Part shown: piece after piece, positions 1 through 6,334 of the stretch | Position numbering within the stretch: the first letter of the stretch is position 1 | Layout of the letters: every line of letters begins with the position of its first letter | NCBI GenBank assembly: GCA_002399435.1 | Contig: DHDO01000107.1 | Span: 1,504-7,837, forward strand | Origin: Firmicutes bacterium UBA4874 | GTDB taxonomy: Bacteria; Bacillota; Clostridia; Caldicoprobacterales; DTU083 | Direction of reading: 5' to 3' | DNA: 6,334 nucleotides | Translations under genes and position numbers: made by a program | Notes under the pieces: model-generated | Told to the model about the DNA's origin: nothing | What the model saw: the letters and a program-made list of their open reading frames with translations, nothing else | Databases searched by the model: none

Positions 1-2604
1 ATCCACCGTCAGGGAAACGCCTTCTCCGGCATAAACCCGGAATTCCACATCCTTTTCCTCCTGATCCAGGGTAAAGGACAGGGTACCGGAAAGCTTCCCG
101 CCGTTCGAAAAGTCCGTCAGATTCCCCAGGCTCACCTTCTGTCCGCCCTGACGGCAGACAATATCGATAAATCCCGTTTTCTCATCCGCATCTTCCTCCG
201 AATGAGGTTTTCCTGCCTTACTGCCCTGTTTCATTCCACTGCTGTCCGCAGCACTTGCTGCCGTGTCCCTGCTGATTCCCTGGTGAGCCTCCGGCAGCTT
301 TCCTGAAAAGGACAATTCATAGGTACCGGCCGACAGGGAGGTATAGTTGCCAAACAGCAAAAATCCGGCCTGTCCGTTGGAAGTTATACTGCCCCCGTCT
401 GGAACACCGTTTCGTGTCTCAAAGTCGGCAGGCAGGCTGTACGTATAATACAGGTTTTCAGGGGAATAGTCAAGACGACGGACGCCAGCGTCGTAGTCCC
501 GCGGAACCACCTTTTCCGGATAATGCCCACGGCTTTGTTCCGGATAGAATCCCCTGATCCATTCATCATGCACGCGGGACAAAGATATACCGTTTCGGAA
601 CATAAAATCGACCTGTTTGTAATTTGGCCAGCCAACTCCATAAATGGATCCTTCCTCCTTTATGAAATCTGCCATCGGCTGCGAAAAGCCTCCCTCCTTC
701 AACAGATACACTTTCTTTCCATTGATATAGGTCAGGGGAGAAGCCAGTTGACCGTCTTCCGCAAATGCCGGCGTGTCCTCCGGTATTGCTCTGGCCACCT
801 TCTCAAACTGTGCCCCATATCCTTTGAACATACTCTGAAAGAGAAACAATCCGGATTGCGACAGCGAAAAAATGAATAACGAAAAAACAACGGCGTTCTT
901 GATCCAACGATTCCAACTTCTCCCGTAAAATCTAATTTTCTGTATTCCATAAACCGCCATAAGAAGGACCACCGGGATGTTGACCGTAATCCACCTTCGG
1001 GACGCCCAGGGATGATCCGGAGTAATACTGGGCTGGTACGTATAGATCAAAATACTGGCAGCAGAAATGGCAATAAAAATCAGATAAGGGTGTATCCCCT
1101 TTCCCCGTATGATGTGATAAACACCCAGAAAACCAAAAAGCATGGCAATCTGAGGAACATAGAAGCCGAATTCCAACAAGGAATGGGTTCTGAAATATTC
1201 CTCTGTGCCGACTTCAAATCCGCCTGTAAAATAGAGTGGGCGAATAAAGGAAGCAAACAGGAACAGGGCAAACAGAACACAGGTGAACCACTGGGGAAGC
1301 CTTCGCCGTTTCAACCGCATGCTACAGAAAAACAGAGGACGAAACGTATCCGGCTTCCGGTCGATAATAAGTTTCCGGATCAGAAAAGCCAGGGGGATCA
1401 GCAGGACGAAAGCAGCGTTGGCCAGCAGCAGCATCTTTAAAGAACCAATCACCCACAGATCCCGGTAATAGGGCGCACTGTACCGGAATCCGTACAACAC
1501 GGATAATACCATACCAACGGTATACCACAGCGATGTGGTAAGATAAAACCGGCTTTTCCCCCGGTGGACCAGAATAATGTACGCAGTACAGAGATAAATC
1601 CCCAGTCCGAATATGTAAGTGTCAATCCGATTGAAACAGCTGATGCCCATCAAGATTCCGCTGATCGCAGCTGCCTTCCGGTCGTTCCTGCGATATCCCT
1701 CCGTAAAGACAGCCATGGCGGCGAAAAACAGAAACTGGGACAGGATTTCCGTCTGGGTAATGCGCGCATTCCAGATCTGGGATGGATTGATGGCCAGCAG
1801 CAGCGTTGCCAGCAGGGCGCCTTTTCGCCCGATCAACCCTTTTGCAAACGCATAAAAGGCAATCAGGGACAGAACCGCGATCAGGGCGTTGACCCGCACG
1901 GCGCCGTCCACACCGGCCAGAGAAAAGCCAATGGCCAGTACGCTGGGAAACATAGGCAGAAACTGAGGAATGATCTGGCCGGGATCCCTGGAAAGGCCAC
2001 GCTCAAAGGCGGAATAAAAGCCCGGGTATCCGTTGCGAATCACGTCCTGAAGCCTTTCGTAATTTTCACTGAGATAATTATCATGGATATACAATCCGCC
2101 GCTTTGATTGATGTAAGCTCCCTGTATGGTATAGACGCCGGGATCCCGCCCGCCGATAAGATATTCCGTGGGAAAAAGCACATAAAGGAGCAAGGCCGCC
2201 AGACAGATCAGAAAAAGGATCAGATGGTACCGATCCGGTTTCTTCCGAAGGAGGGCAGCATCGCCTACAGGTTCCTGCCCCCGACCCGCGCCGACTCCGG
2301 CATCGCTGCCGGGCTGTTTTCTGCGCCGCCTGTCCGCCATCCCGGTAAAGAGCAGAGCCAGGCAAAGCAATGCAGCGGTGACCGCCAATATCAAATTTAG
2401 ATGAACCAGACTGTATTCTCCCAGAATCGTCAGGCCCAGAGCCGCGGCTGCCAGCCAGACAACAACACCGGATACGGAAAGAAAAAGGTTCTCCGGCATA
2501 CTTTTTCTGTTCTCTTTTTTCGACAAAAGCCAACAGTCAAGAAGGATGCAGACCATCGACAATAATATGAAGGAACCCTTCATGGTTTTCAACACCTTTC
2601 CCAT
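1..2604 (-). CDS. Large polytopic GT-C-type (GT39-like) membrane glycosyltransferase with C-terminal extracytoplasmic beta domain; 3' end cut by window edge
   Basis: Seen: the minus-strand frame starting at 2604 stays open for 868 codons to base 1. Hydrophobic segments lie near residues 9-27, 41-62 and 69-88, followed by a basic linker (91-126, with RRRRK) and then the GT-C-like core from about 127 to 592. Just after the segment at 127-145 comes GGRDPGVY (D154), placed like the acidic first extracytoplasmic loop of GT39/PMT-type enzymes. PQFLPMFP (213-220) and NARITQTE (279-286) also fit that group, and DHPWASRRW (530-538) lies near the end of the core. Residues about 595-868 are hydrophilic, with a beta-rich part (GYELSF-like strand at 760-766, VEFRVYAGEG at 853-862). 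Known: GT-C enzymes use polyprenyl-phosphate sugars on the outer membrane face. Inferred: it adds a sugar to the surface glycan made by this operon. Start: ATG 2604 has AGG 7 nt upstream; ATG 2583 (after AAAGGTG) is an alternative. Donor and acceptor are unknown. There is no sign of a frameshift. Confidence 0.85.
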   Translation of the reverse strand, partial: MGKVLKTMKGSFILLSMVCILLDCWLLSKKENRKSMPENLFLSVSGVVVWLAAAALGLTILGEYSLVHLNLILAVTAALLCLALLFTGMADRRRRKQPGSDAGVGAGRGQEPVGDAALLRKKPDRYHLILFLICLAALLLYVLFPTEYLIGGRDPGVYTIQGAYINQSGGLYIHDNYLSENYERLQDVIRNGYPGFYSAFERGLSRDPGQIIPQFLPMFPSVLAIGFSLAGVDGAVRVNALIAVLSLIAFYAFAKGLIGRKGALLATLLLAINPSQIWNARITQTEILSQFLFFAAMAVFTEGYRRNDRKAAAISGILMGISCFNRIDTYIFGLGIYLCTAYIILVHRGKSRFYLTTSLWYTVGMVLSVLYGFRYSAPYYRDLWVIGSLKMLLLANAAFVLLIPLAFLIRKLIIDRKPDTFRPLFFCSMRLKRRRLPQWFTCVLFALFLFASFIRPLYFTGGFEVGTEEYFRTHSLLEFGFYVPQIAMLFGFLGVYHIIRGKGIHPYLIFIAISAASILIYTYQPSITPDHPWASRRWITVNIPVVLLMAVYGIQKIRFYGRSWNRWIKNAVVFSLFIFSLSQSGLFLFQSMFKGYGAQFEKVARAIPEDTPAFAEDGQLASPLTYINGKKVYLLKEGGFSQPMADFIKEEGSIYGVGWPNYKQVDFMFRNGISLSRVHDEWIRGFYPEQSRGHYPEKVVPRDYDAGVRRLDYSPENLYYTYSLPADFETRNGVPDGGSITSNGQAGFLLFGNYTSLSAGTYELSFSGKLPEAHQGISRDTAASAADSSGMKQGSKAGKPHSEEDADEKTGFIDIVCRQGGQKVSLGNLTDFSNGGKLSGTLSFTLDQEEKDVEFRVYAGEGVSLTVD

Positions 2605-2616
2605 GATCGAACCTGC

Positions 2617-2641
2617 CCGGCGGAAAAGGATTTTCCTCCGG
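2617..2641 (-). repeat. Inverted repeat (hairpin) in the gap between the GT4 and GT-C genes
   Basis: Two 11-base arms (CCGGAGGAAAA and TTTTCCGCCGG in the minus-strand transcript) flank a 3-base loop TCC, with one mismatch. It begins 10 bases after the stop of the upstream GT4 gene and ends 12 bases before the ATG at 2604. No U-run follows the stem, so it is not a classical intrinsic terminator. It could slow polymerase, protect or define a processed mRNA end, or modulate translation of the GT-C gene. That role is inference; only the symmetry is seen. Confidence 0.55.
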
Positions 2642-2651
2642 CATCCTGCCT

Positions 2652-3869
2652 TCAGCCGGAAACCGACTGCGAACGGATGTCCTCCAGCGTTTGATCGATC
2701 AATTTTTTGTATTTTGCCATGACACTTTTCCAGGTATAGTGATCATGGATATATTTTACACAATTTTCCTCCATTTTTTCATACATGTCTTTTCTGCCGG
2801 TCAGAAGGTGAAGGCATTCTTCAAATTCGTAATAATTGATGTAGTACAGCCCGCCGTTGCTTCGGATACAGTGCCCCTTCAGCACATCGCACTTTCCGTT
2901 GACCAGAACCGGCACTCCCAGAGCCATGCTTTCCAGCACCGACATGGACAGGCTCTCAAAGCGGGAAGGAAGGACCAGCAGCCGGGCGGCGGCCATTCCG
3001 TTGTATTTGTCCCCGTCACTGACAAAGCCTAAAGGCAGAATGTCCGGATCCCGCGGAATATCCATTGCCGCTTTGCCCATCAGCACCAGTTTGAGATCGG
3101 AAGGATGCTCTTTTTTATAGCGCAGGAAATAGTCGAACAGACGGGGTAATCCCTTGGACTCATCCAGTCTGCCCACATAAATGAGAAAATCCCCGGGGAT
3201 GTGGTATTTCTCCCGGAACGCCCCGGCATCAATCTGTCCGGGCAGGTCGATCCCGATGCCAACCACATCGGACCGCTTGTAGCCGTTATGGAACGTGCGG
3301 TTTACCAATTGCTTTTCTTCCTCCGTCAGATAAATCACAGCCCTCGGAAGATGAAAAAACGGATAAAAAATTCCCATATAAATGGAAGGCTCGTTATGGG
3401 CCGTCGGTATCAGCATGCTTTTCTCCGGGATCTGTCGGAGTCCGGCGAAGGTGGTGTAATAAAGATAGGTCATAAAAATAAAGATATCATAATTCTCCCG
3501 GTTTTGCCGGATATAATCAATCAGTCCGGAGGACAGCGGGCCCTGAAGCTCCATCCATTCCATCTGATCCTTCAGGCTGGCATGCGGATTGTGATATACC
3601 CGGGATGACAGCTGGTCAAAACGGCGCCGATCCCTCTCCTGATCCACACGAAACCGCAACACCGGTATCCCATCCACCTGCTGCAGTCCTTCCGGATAAT
3701 GATTGGCCCAGTCATAATAATCGGTGGCGCAGGTCGTCAAAACCTGCACATCATAATCCTCCGCAAGCTTTCCGGCAATCTGTCTGCAGTACAGCTCGGA
3801 TCCGCCGTTGATCTCCCTGCCATACCGCTGCACGATCATTGCGATTCTACTTCTGCTCATTTTCTTCAC
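2652..3869 (-). CDS. GT4-family glycosyltransferase (GT-B fold), soluble
   Basis: Predicted retaining glycosyltransferase that moves a sugar from a nucleotide-sugar donor to a growing glycan at the cytoplasmic side of the membrane; the sugar is not identifiable. Seen in the 405-residue product: an N-terminal acceptor half with QRYGREINGGSE (14-25) and VLTTC (43-47); a C-terminal donor half opening at YVGRLDESKG (231-240; R234 and K239 are the usual phosphate-contacting pair); and the EX7E motif E305-E313 in FESLSMSVLE. After it come a Cys pair (C327, C334) and SNGGLYY (337-343), then an EFE helix. Length is normal for family 4. There is no signal peptide or membrane segment. It is a paralog of the product of 4946-6145. 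Start: GTG at 3869 has AAAGGA 8 nt upstream; ATG at 3860 (product MSRSRIAMIV) with GGTGA 5 nt upstream is nearly as good. Either start lies inside the preceding gene, so translation is probably coupled. Confidence 0.93.
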   Translation of the reverse strand: MKKMSRSRIAMIVQRYGREINGGSELYCRQIAGKLAEDYDVQVLTTCATDYYDWANHYPEGLQQVDGIPVLRFRVDQERDRRRFDQLSSRVYHNPHASLKDQMEWMELQGPLSSGLIDYIRQNRENYDIFIFMTYLYYTTFAGLRQIPEKSMLIPTAHNEPSIYMGIFYPFFHLPRAVIYLTEEEKQLVNRTFHNGYKRSDVVGIGIDLPGQIDAGAFREKYHIPGDFLIYVGRLDESKGLPRLFDYFLRYKKEHPSDLKLVLMGKAAMDIPRDPDILPLGFVSDGDKYNGMAAARLLVLPSRFESLSMSVLESMALGVPVLVNGKCDVLKGHCIRSNGGLYYINYYEFEECLHLLTGRKDMYEKMEENCVKYIHDHYTWKSVMAKYKKLIDQTLEDIRSQSVSG

Positions 3870-4929
3870 CCAGTATTTCCTTTATATATTCCCGGACGCA
3901 GCCGGCCACCCTTTCATAGGAAAAATGCTCCAATCGTTTGGCTTCATTTGCAATCAGCTTATCCCGCAGCACCTGGTCGTGAACAATCCGGTTCAGCAGC
4001 TCCGCGGCAATCCCATAATCCTTTTCCTTCAGCAAAACCCCGGCATTGCCCAGGGTATCAGGAATCGCTGTACTGCTGTATGCCAGGATGGGGACCTGGA
4101 ACAGCATGCTCTCGATCAGGGGCACGCAAAAGCCTTCATGCTCACTCATGCACAAAAATACATCACTGATCCGATAATACGCCAGAATTTCCTCAAAAGG
4201 CACCTTTCCGGTAAAGAAGACATCTGCAAGCTCCAGCTTTTCTGTCAGCAGCTGCAGGGCGCCGTAATAACGCTCCATTCCCGTATAGGAGCCCACCAAA
4301 AACAGCCGGGAAGTGGGATCCATGTAGTTCCTGTAATAAAAAAAAGTCTTGATGATATCTTCCTGCCTTTTATTCGGCGCGATCCTTCCCAGAAACAAAA
4401 TATTGGTGCGTCCATCCTGATACTTTGTCAGGATCCTGCGGGACGGTACTTTCCCATAATCCGGATAGGAAATCAGGATCGGCAGGAGATGCACATTCCG
4501 ATACCCATATTGTGAAAGTTCCCTGCAGTTGTACTCCGAATCCCCGAAAGCCCAGTCGAAGGTGTCCTTCATCATGGCCAGCTGCCGGCGCCCTTCCCTT
4601 AAAATCCGGTAATCCCGCCAGCTGTAATCCCGCATAAACTCCGGCGGCGTAATGTTGTGATAAATCATTACTTTCCGGAAAGACGGCATCTTCATCACAT
4701 CCCGGGACAAGCTGGTACCGGTGGACATATGATAAATCAGGATATCCTTTCCGGAATTCCGATATCTATCCATATGCTTTACCTTTCCCTGTGCGCCGCG
4801 GCCTATGTTCTGGGCATAAATCTCCGTTTCCAGATTCATCTGCTTCAGAATGTCAGCCAGGGCAAGAGCGTGATTGCTGACCGCATCTCCATAGACAACG
4901 GTGGGTAAAATCTGAACAATGCGTGGCAT
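3847..4929 (-). CDS. GT4-family glycosyltransferase (GT-B fold), middle gene of the set
   Basis: Predicted retaining cytoplasmic glycosyltransferase of 360 residues acting on the same surface glycan; donor and acceptor unknown. Seen: N-terminal half with QILPTVVYGDAVSNHALALA (6-25), a glycine- and small-residue-containing substrate loop, plus YHMSTG (66-71) and YHNITPPE (90-97). The donor half opens at ILFLGRIAPNKRQEDI (177-192; R182 and K187 as phosphate contacts). VFFTGKVPFEEILAYYRISD (237-256) follows, then the EX7E motif E265-E273 in HEGFCVPLIE. It lacks the GGSE/LTTC and SNGGLY signatures of its two neighbours, so it is a different GT4 subgroup and probably has a different acceptor. Start: the frame is open upstream to 5004, but ATG 4929 (product MPRIVQILP) has a strong GGGGGGAG site 5 nt before it and avoids overlap with the previous gene, so it is preferred. 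The 3' end overlaps the next gene. A T8 run at codons 195-198 is intact. Confidence 0.92.
   Translation of the reverse strand: MPRIVQILPTVVYGDAVSNHALALADILKQMNLETEIYAQNIGRGAQGKVKHMDRYRNSGKDILIYHMSTGTSLSRDVMKMPSFRKVMIYHNITPPEFMRDYSWRDYRILREGRRQLAMMKDTFDWAFGDSEYNCRELSQYGYRNVHLLPILISYPDYGKVPSRRILTKYQDGRTNILFLGRIAPNKRQEDIIKTFFYYRNYMDPTSRLFLVGSYTGMERYYGALQLLTEKLELADVFFTGKVPFEEILAYYRISDVFLCMSEHEGFCVPLIESMLFQVPILAYSSTAIPDTLGNAGVLLKEKDYGIAAELLNRIVHDQVLRDKLIANEAKRLEHFSYERVAGCVREYIKEILGEENEQK
3878..3883 (-). promoter_or_regulatory. Ribosome binding site for the GTG start at 3869
   Basis: The minus strand reads AAAGGA, 8 nt before GTG 3869, inside the last codons of the preceding GT4 gene. It supports the longer start over ATG 3860, which itself has GGTGA 5 nt upstream. 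The choice changes only three residues. Confidence 0.45.
4338..4345 (-). repeat. Homopolymer run of eight T inside a GT4 coding region
   Basis: On the coding (minus) strand eight consecutive T form the end of a Thr codon, two Phe codons and the start of a Tyr codon (residues 195-198 of the 360-residue product). It is the longest single-base run I found in the window. The frame is intact here. A one-base slip would break the protein before its donor-site EX7E motif. Confidence 0.8.
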
Positions 4930-4934
4930 CCTGT

Positions 4935-4942
4935 CTCCCCCC
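4935..4942 (-). promoter_or_regulatory. Ribosome binding site deciding the ATG 4929 start
   Basis: The minus strand reads GGGGGGAG, followed by the 5-nt spacer ACAGG and ATG 4929. The site sits in the 16-nt gap just after the TAA stop (4948-4946) of the preceding gene, which makes 4929 the better start than the in-frame upstream codons. Confidence 0.7.
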
Positions 4943-4945
4943 AGC

Positions 4946-6145
4946 TTAAGTGTACAATTCCTCAATAAATTTCCGATATCTTCCGGTGACGACATCCCAG
5001 GCAAAGTTTTCCCCTACGAATCGCCTTCCCTGTCTTCCCAGCTGATCCGCCGTTTCCCTGTGATCCATCAAATATTCCAGGCAGCCTTCAAACTCACGAT
5101 ACCCGTCAAAATAAAGCCCTCCGTTGGACTGTACGCAGAAATCCCGGGTCACTGCGCATTTGCTGTTCGCCAGCACCGGCCGCCGCCCTATCCAGCTTTC
5201 CATAATCACAATGGAAAAGCTCTCATTGAAGGAAGGCTGGCACAAAGCAAGCGCAGCGGAACAGGCATTGTATTTATCCTGAATCGGCACGAATCCCAGA
5301 TCCCGTACCCTGCCCCGGCAGGACGCAGGAATCCCGATCTCTCCCCCTCCGATCAGGACCAGGTCCAGGGGGCAGTCCGGATGCTCCGATAGAAATTCCC
5401 CGAAATACTGCAGAAGCAGCGGAACATTCTTGCCGGCATCCTTTCTTCCGGCATAAAGGAGAAAGGGATGTTTCAGTTTATATTTGCGGAAAAAATGCCT
5501 GGGATCGGCGGAATAATCCTGCCGGATGCCCAAACCGATCACCTGGCGCTTCTTGCCTTCTATAGAGTAAAGGCGCTCCGCCAGCGTCGCTTCCGGCCGG
5601 GAAAGAAAGATCAGTCCGTGGACCTGCCCAAAAATCCTTCGTATCCCGTCCAGATGAGCATAACTTTCATCATGGAGACATGGGATCAGAATGCTCTTTT
5701 CCGGACAGGCCGGAATACCGTAATAGGCAGTGCCGAACAGATACGGAATGTGAATAAAGCAATGATAGTCCGATGCATGTTCCCTGATATAGCGGGTTAG
5801 ATCCGGACTGTGGACCATCTCCCGGAAAAAAATCTCCTCCTCCTGCCGGCGGACCGGCTGACCCCGCATCAATGCGGCATTCACCCGGTCAAACGCGGCC
5901 CGGTCCCTGGAAGCGGCCCGAAACCGTCTCACCGGGATACCGCCCACCGTTTCCGTTCCCGGCTTATATACATTCCGGCCCCAGTCACTGGCAAACTCCC
6001 GGACACAGGTCGTCAGGATCTCCATGTCCACCCCGTCCTGCTTCAGATGTTTTGCCAGCTCCCGGCAGGCATCCTCCGCCCCGCCCGGAATCTTTTCCCC
6101 GTACCATGGAACAACAAAAGCAACTTTCTTCATAACTGTTTTCAT
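4946..6145 (-). CDS. GT4-family glycosyltransferase (GT-B fold), paralog of the 2652-3869 gene
   Basis: Predicted retaining cytoplasmic glycosyltransferase of 399 residues; sugar specificity cannot be read from sequence. Seen: PWYGEKIPGGAE (13-24) and ILTTC (43-47) in the acceptor half, GGIPVRRFR (68-76), and PEKSILIPCLHDE (148-160). The donor half has LYAGRKDAGKN (230-240; R234 and K239), the EX7E motif E308-E316 in NESFSIVIME, a Cys pair (C330, C337), SNGGLYF (340-346) and EFEGCL (351-356). These blocks occur in the same order in the 405-residue neighbour, so the two share a recent common ancestor or one subfamily. Start: ATG 6145 lies 6 nt after the methyltransferase stop with only a weak upstream GGAA; ATG 6133 (product MKKVAFVVPWYG) lines up better with the paralog and has AGGA 11 nt upstream. 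Either is possible. It is the second gene of the visible operon. Confidence 0.93.
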   Translation of the reverse strand: MKTVMKKVAFVVPWYGEKIPGGAEDACRELAKHLKQDGVDMEILTTCVREFASDWGRNVYKPGTETVGGIPVRRFRAASRDRAAFDRVNAALMRGQPVRRQEEEIFFREMVHSPDLTRYIREHASDYHCFIHIPYLFGTAYYGIPACPEKSILIPCLHDESYAHLDGIRRIFGQVHGLIFLSRPEATLAERLYSIEGKKRQVIGLGIRQDYSADPRHFFRKYKLKHPFLLYAGRKDAGKNVPLLLQYFGEFLSEHPDCPLDLVLIGGGEIGIPASCRGRVRDLGFVPIQDKYNACSAALALCQPSFNESFSIVIMESWIGRRPVLANSKCAVTRDFCVQSNGGLYFDGYREFEGCLEYLMDHRETADQLGRQGRRFVGENFAWDVVTGRYRKFIEELYT

Positions 6146-6151
6146 CCTGTT

Positions 6152-6334
6152 CTATTTCCGCGCAATTGCCGCATAGTCCTGCATTCCGAACAGAAGGTCG
6201 TTTACCCTTCCCATGGCGGCATTGAACTCCTCTTCGTTCTCGATTCCGCTTCCCCGAAGCGCAGGAATCTTATCCCGGATTTCCGAAAAGTAAATGTTCT
6301 CCACGGAAGAAAATCCGGTGGATTTCAGTATAAA
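6152..6334 (-). CDS. C-terminal fragment of a probable SAM-dependent methyltransferase; 5' end outside window
   Basis: Seen: the minus-strand frame from the right edge runs 60 codons to TAG at 6154-6152. The fragment starts FILKSTGFSSVENIYFSE, the shape of the last strand-turn-strand of a class I methyltransferase fold. It ends with an acidic helix (ENEEEFNAAMGRVNDLL) and LFGMQDYAAIARK. From memory, the ending LFGxQDYAxIxxK preceded by an asparagine-rich helix is common in methyltransferases within O-antigen and capsule clusters; this was not searched. The SAM-binding glycine loop lies outside the window, so the assignment rests on the tail alone. Inferred role: methylating or capping the glycan made by the following glycosyltransferases. 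It could also be the last domain of a larger methyltransferase-glycosyltransferase fusion. The stop is 6 nt from the next start, so both are probably co-transcribed and translationally linked. Confidence 0.6.
   Translation of the reverse strand, partial: FILKSTGFSSVENIYFSEIRDKIPALRGSGIENEEEFNAAMGRVNDLLFGMQDYAAIARK

Noticed and set aside
1012..1440. Plus-strand open frame of 142 codons, and shorter ones at 523-879 and 4919-5392
   Set aside because: They are antisense shadows of the glycosyltransferase genes, with biased composition and no motif.
1564..2400. Plus-strand open frame of 278 codons
   Set aside because: It lies wholly antisense to the GT-C gene. Its product is Gln/Lys/Arg-rich with no recognisable domain, and the minus-strand frame encodes clear membrane segments and motifs.
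2081..2533. Minus-strand open frame of 150 codons
   Set aside because: It is in a different frame within the GT-C gene. The product is Arg/Gly/Ser-rich and lacks any family signature; the main frame encodes the transmembrane helices and the RDPG loop.
1..2604. Broken or frameshifted gene, because the region is covered only by short listed frames
   Set aside because: Reading every codon in the minus frame from 2604 to 1 gives no stop. The gene is simply cut by the window edge, not damaged.
2617..2641. Intrinsic terminator at the intergenic hairpin
   Set aside because: No run of U follows the stem on either reading that would end the operon transcript; the sequence after it goes straight to the GT-C start region.
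3808..4515. Plus-strand open frame of 235 codons
   Set aside because: It is antisense to the middle GT4 gene, whose motifs (GRIAPNK, EX7E) leave no doubt about the coding strand.
4930..5004. Longer N-terminus (25 extra residues) for the middle GT4
   Set aside because: It would overlap the upstream gene by 59 nt, adds residues with no GT4 counterpart, and ignores the strong GGGGGGAG site placed 5 nt before ATG 4929.

Overview
The window is a slice of one tightly packed gene cluster, entirely on the minus strand, for building a cell-surface polysaccharide or glycan. In transcription order (right to left) it holds the tail of a probable SAM-dependent methyltransferase (6334-6152, start outside the window). 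Three soluble GT-B-fold family 4 glycosyltransferases follow (6145-4946, 4929-3847, 3869-2652). Last is a very large polytopic GT-C-type (GT39-like) glycosyltransferase that runs off the left edge (2604-1). Gaps are 6 and 16 nt, then there is a 23-nt overlap (14 nt with the alternative start) and a 47-nt gap, so these genes almost certainly form one operon. No promoter, terminator, RNA gene, CRISPR array, IS element or tRNA is visible. No gene-free stretch approaches 300 bases.

The leftmost 2.6 kb is one open reading frame of 868 codons with no stop, read from the minus strand codon by codon to the window edge. It encodes about three extra N-terminal membrane segments, a basic cytoplasmic linker, a GT-C membrane core with an RDPG acidic loop motif, and a C-terminal extracytoplasmic region that ends in a beta-rich domain.

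A likely working model, by inference, is as follows. The three GT4 enzymes act in the cytoplasm and add sugars from nucleotide-sugar donors to a lipid-linked glycan. The methyltransferase may methylate or cap that glycan. The GT-C enzyme may transfer a sugar from a polyprenyl-phosphate donor on the outer face of the membrane. Two of the GT4 enzymes (first and third in the set) are clear paralogs; the middle one belongs to a different GT4 subgroup.

The organism is probably a Gram-positive anaerobe of the Clostridia/Lachnospiraceae type. This rests on moderate GC with many TCCGG/CCGGA words, GGAGG-like ribosome binding sites, and codon choice mixing GGA, CGG, CCG and AAA/GAA. That is a judgement from style, not from a marker gene. 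No sugar-nucleotide synthesis gene, flippase, polymerase or ABC transporter lies in the window, so the polymer cannot be named from this sequence.
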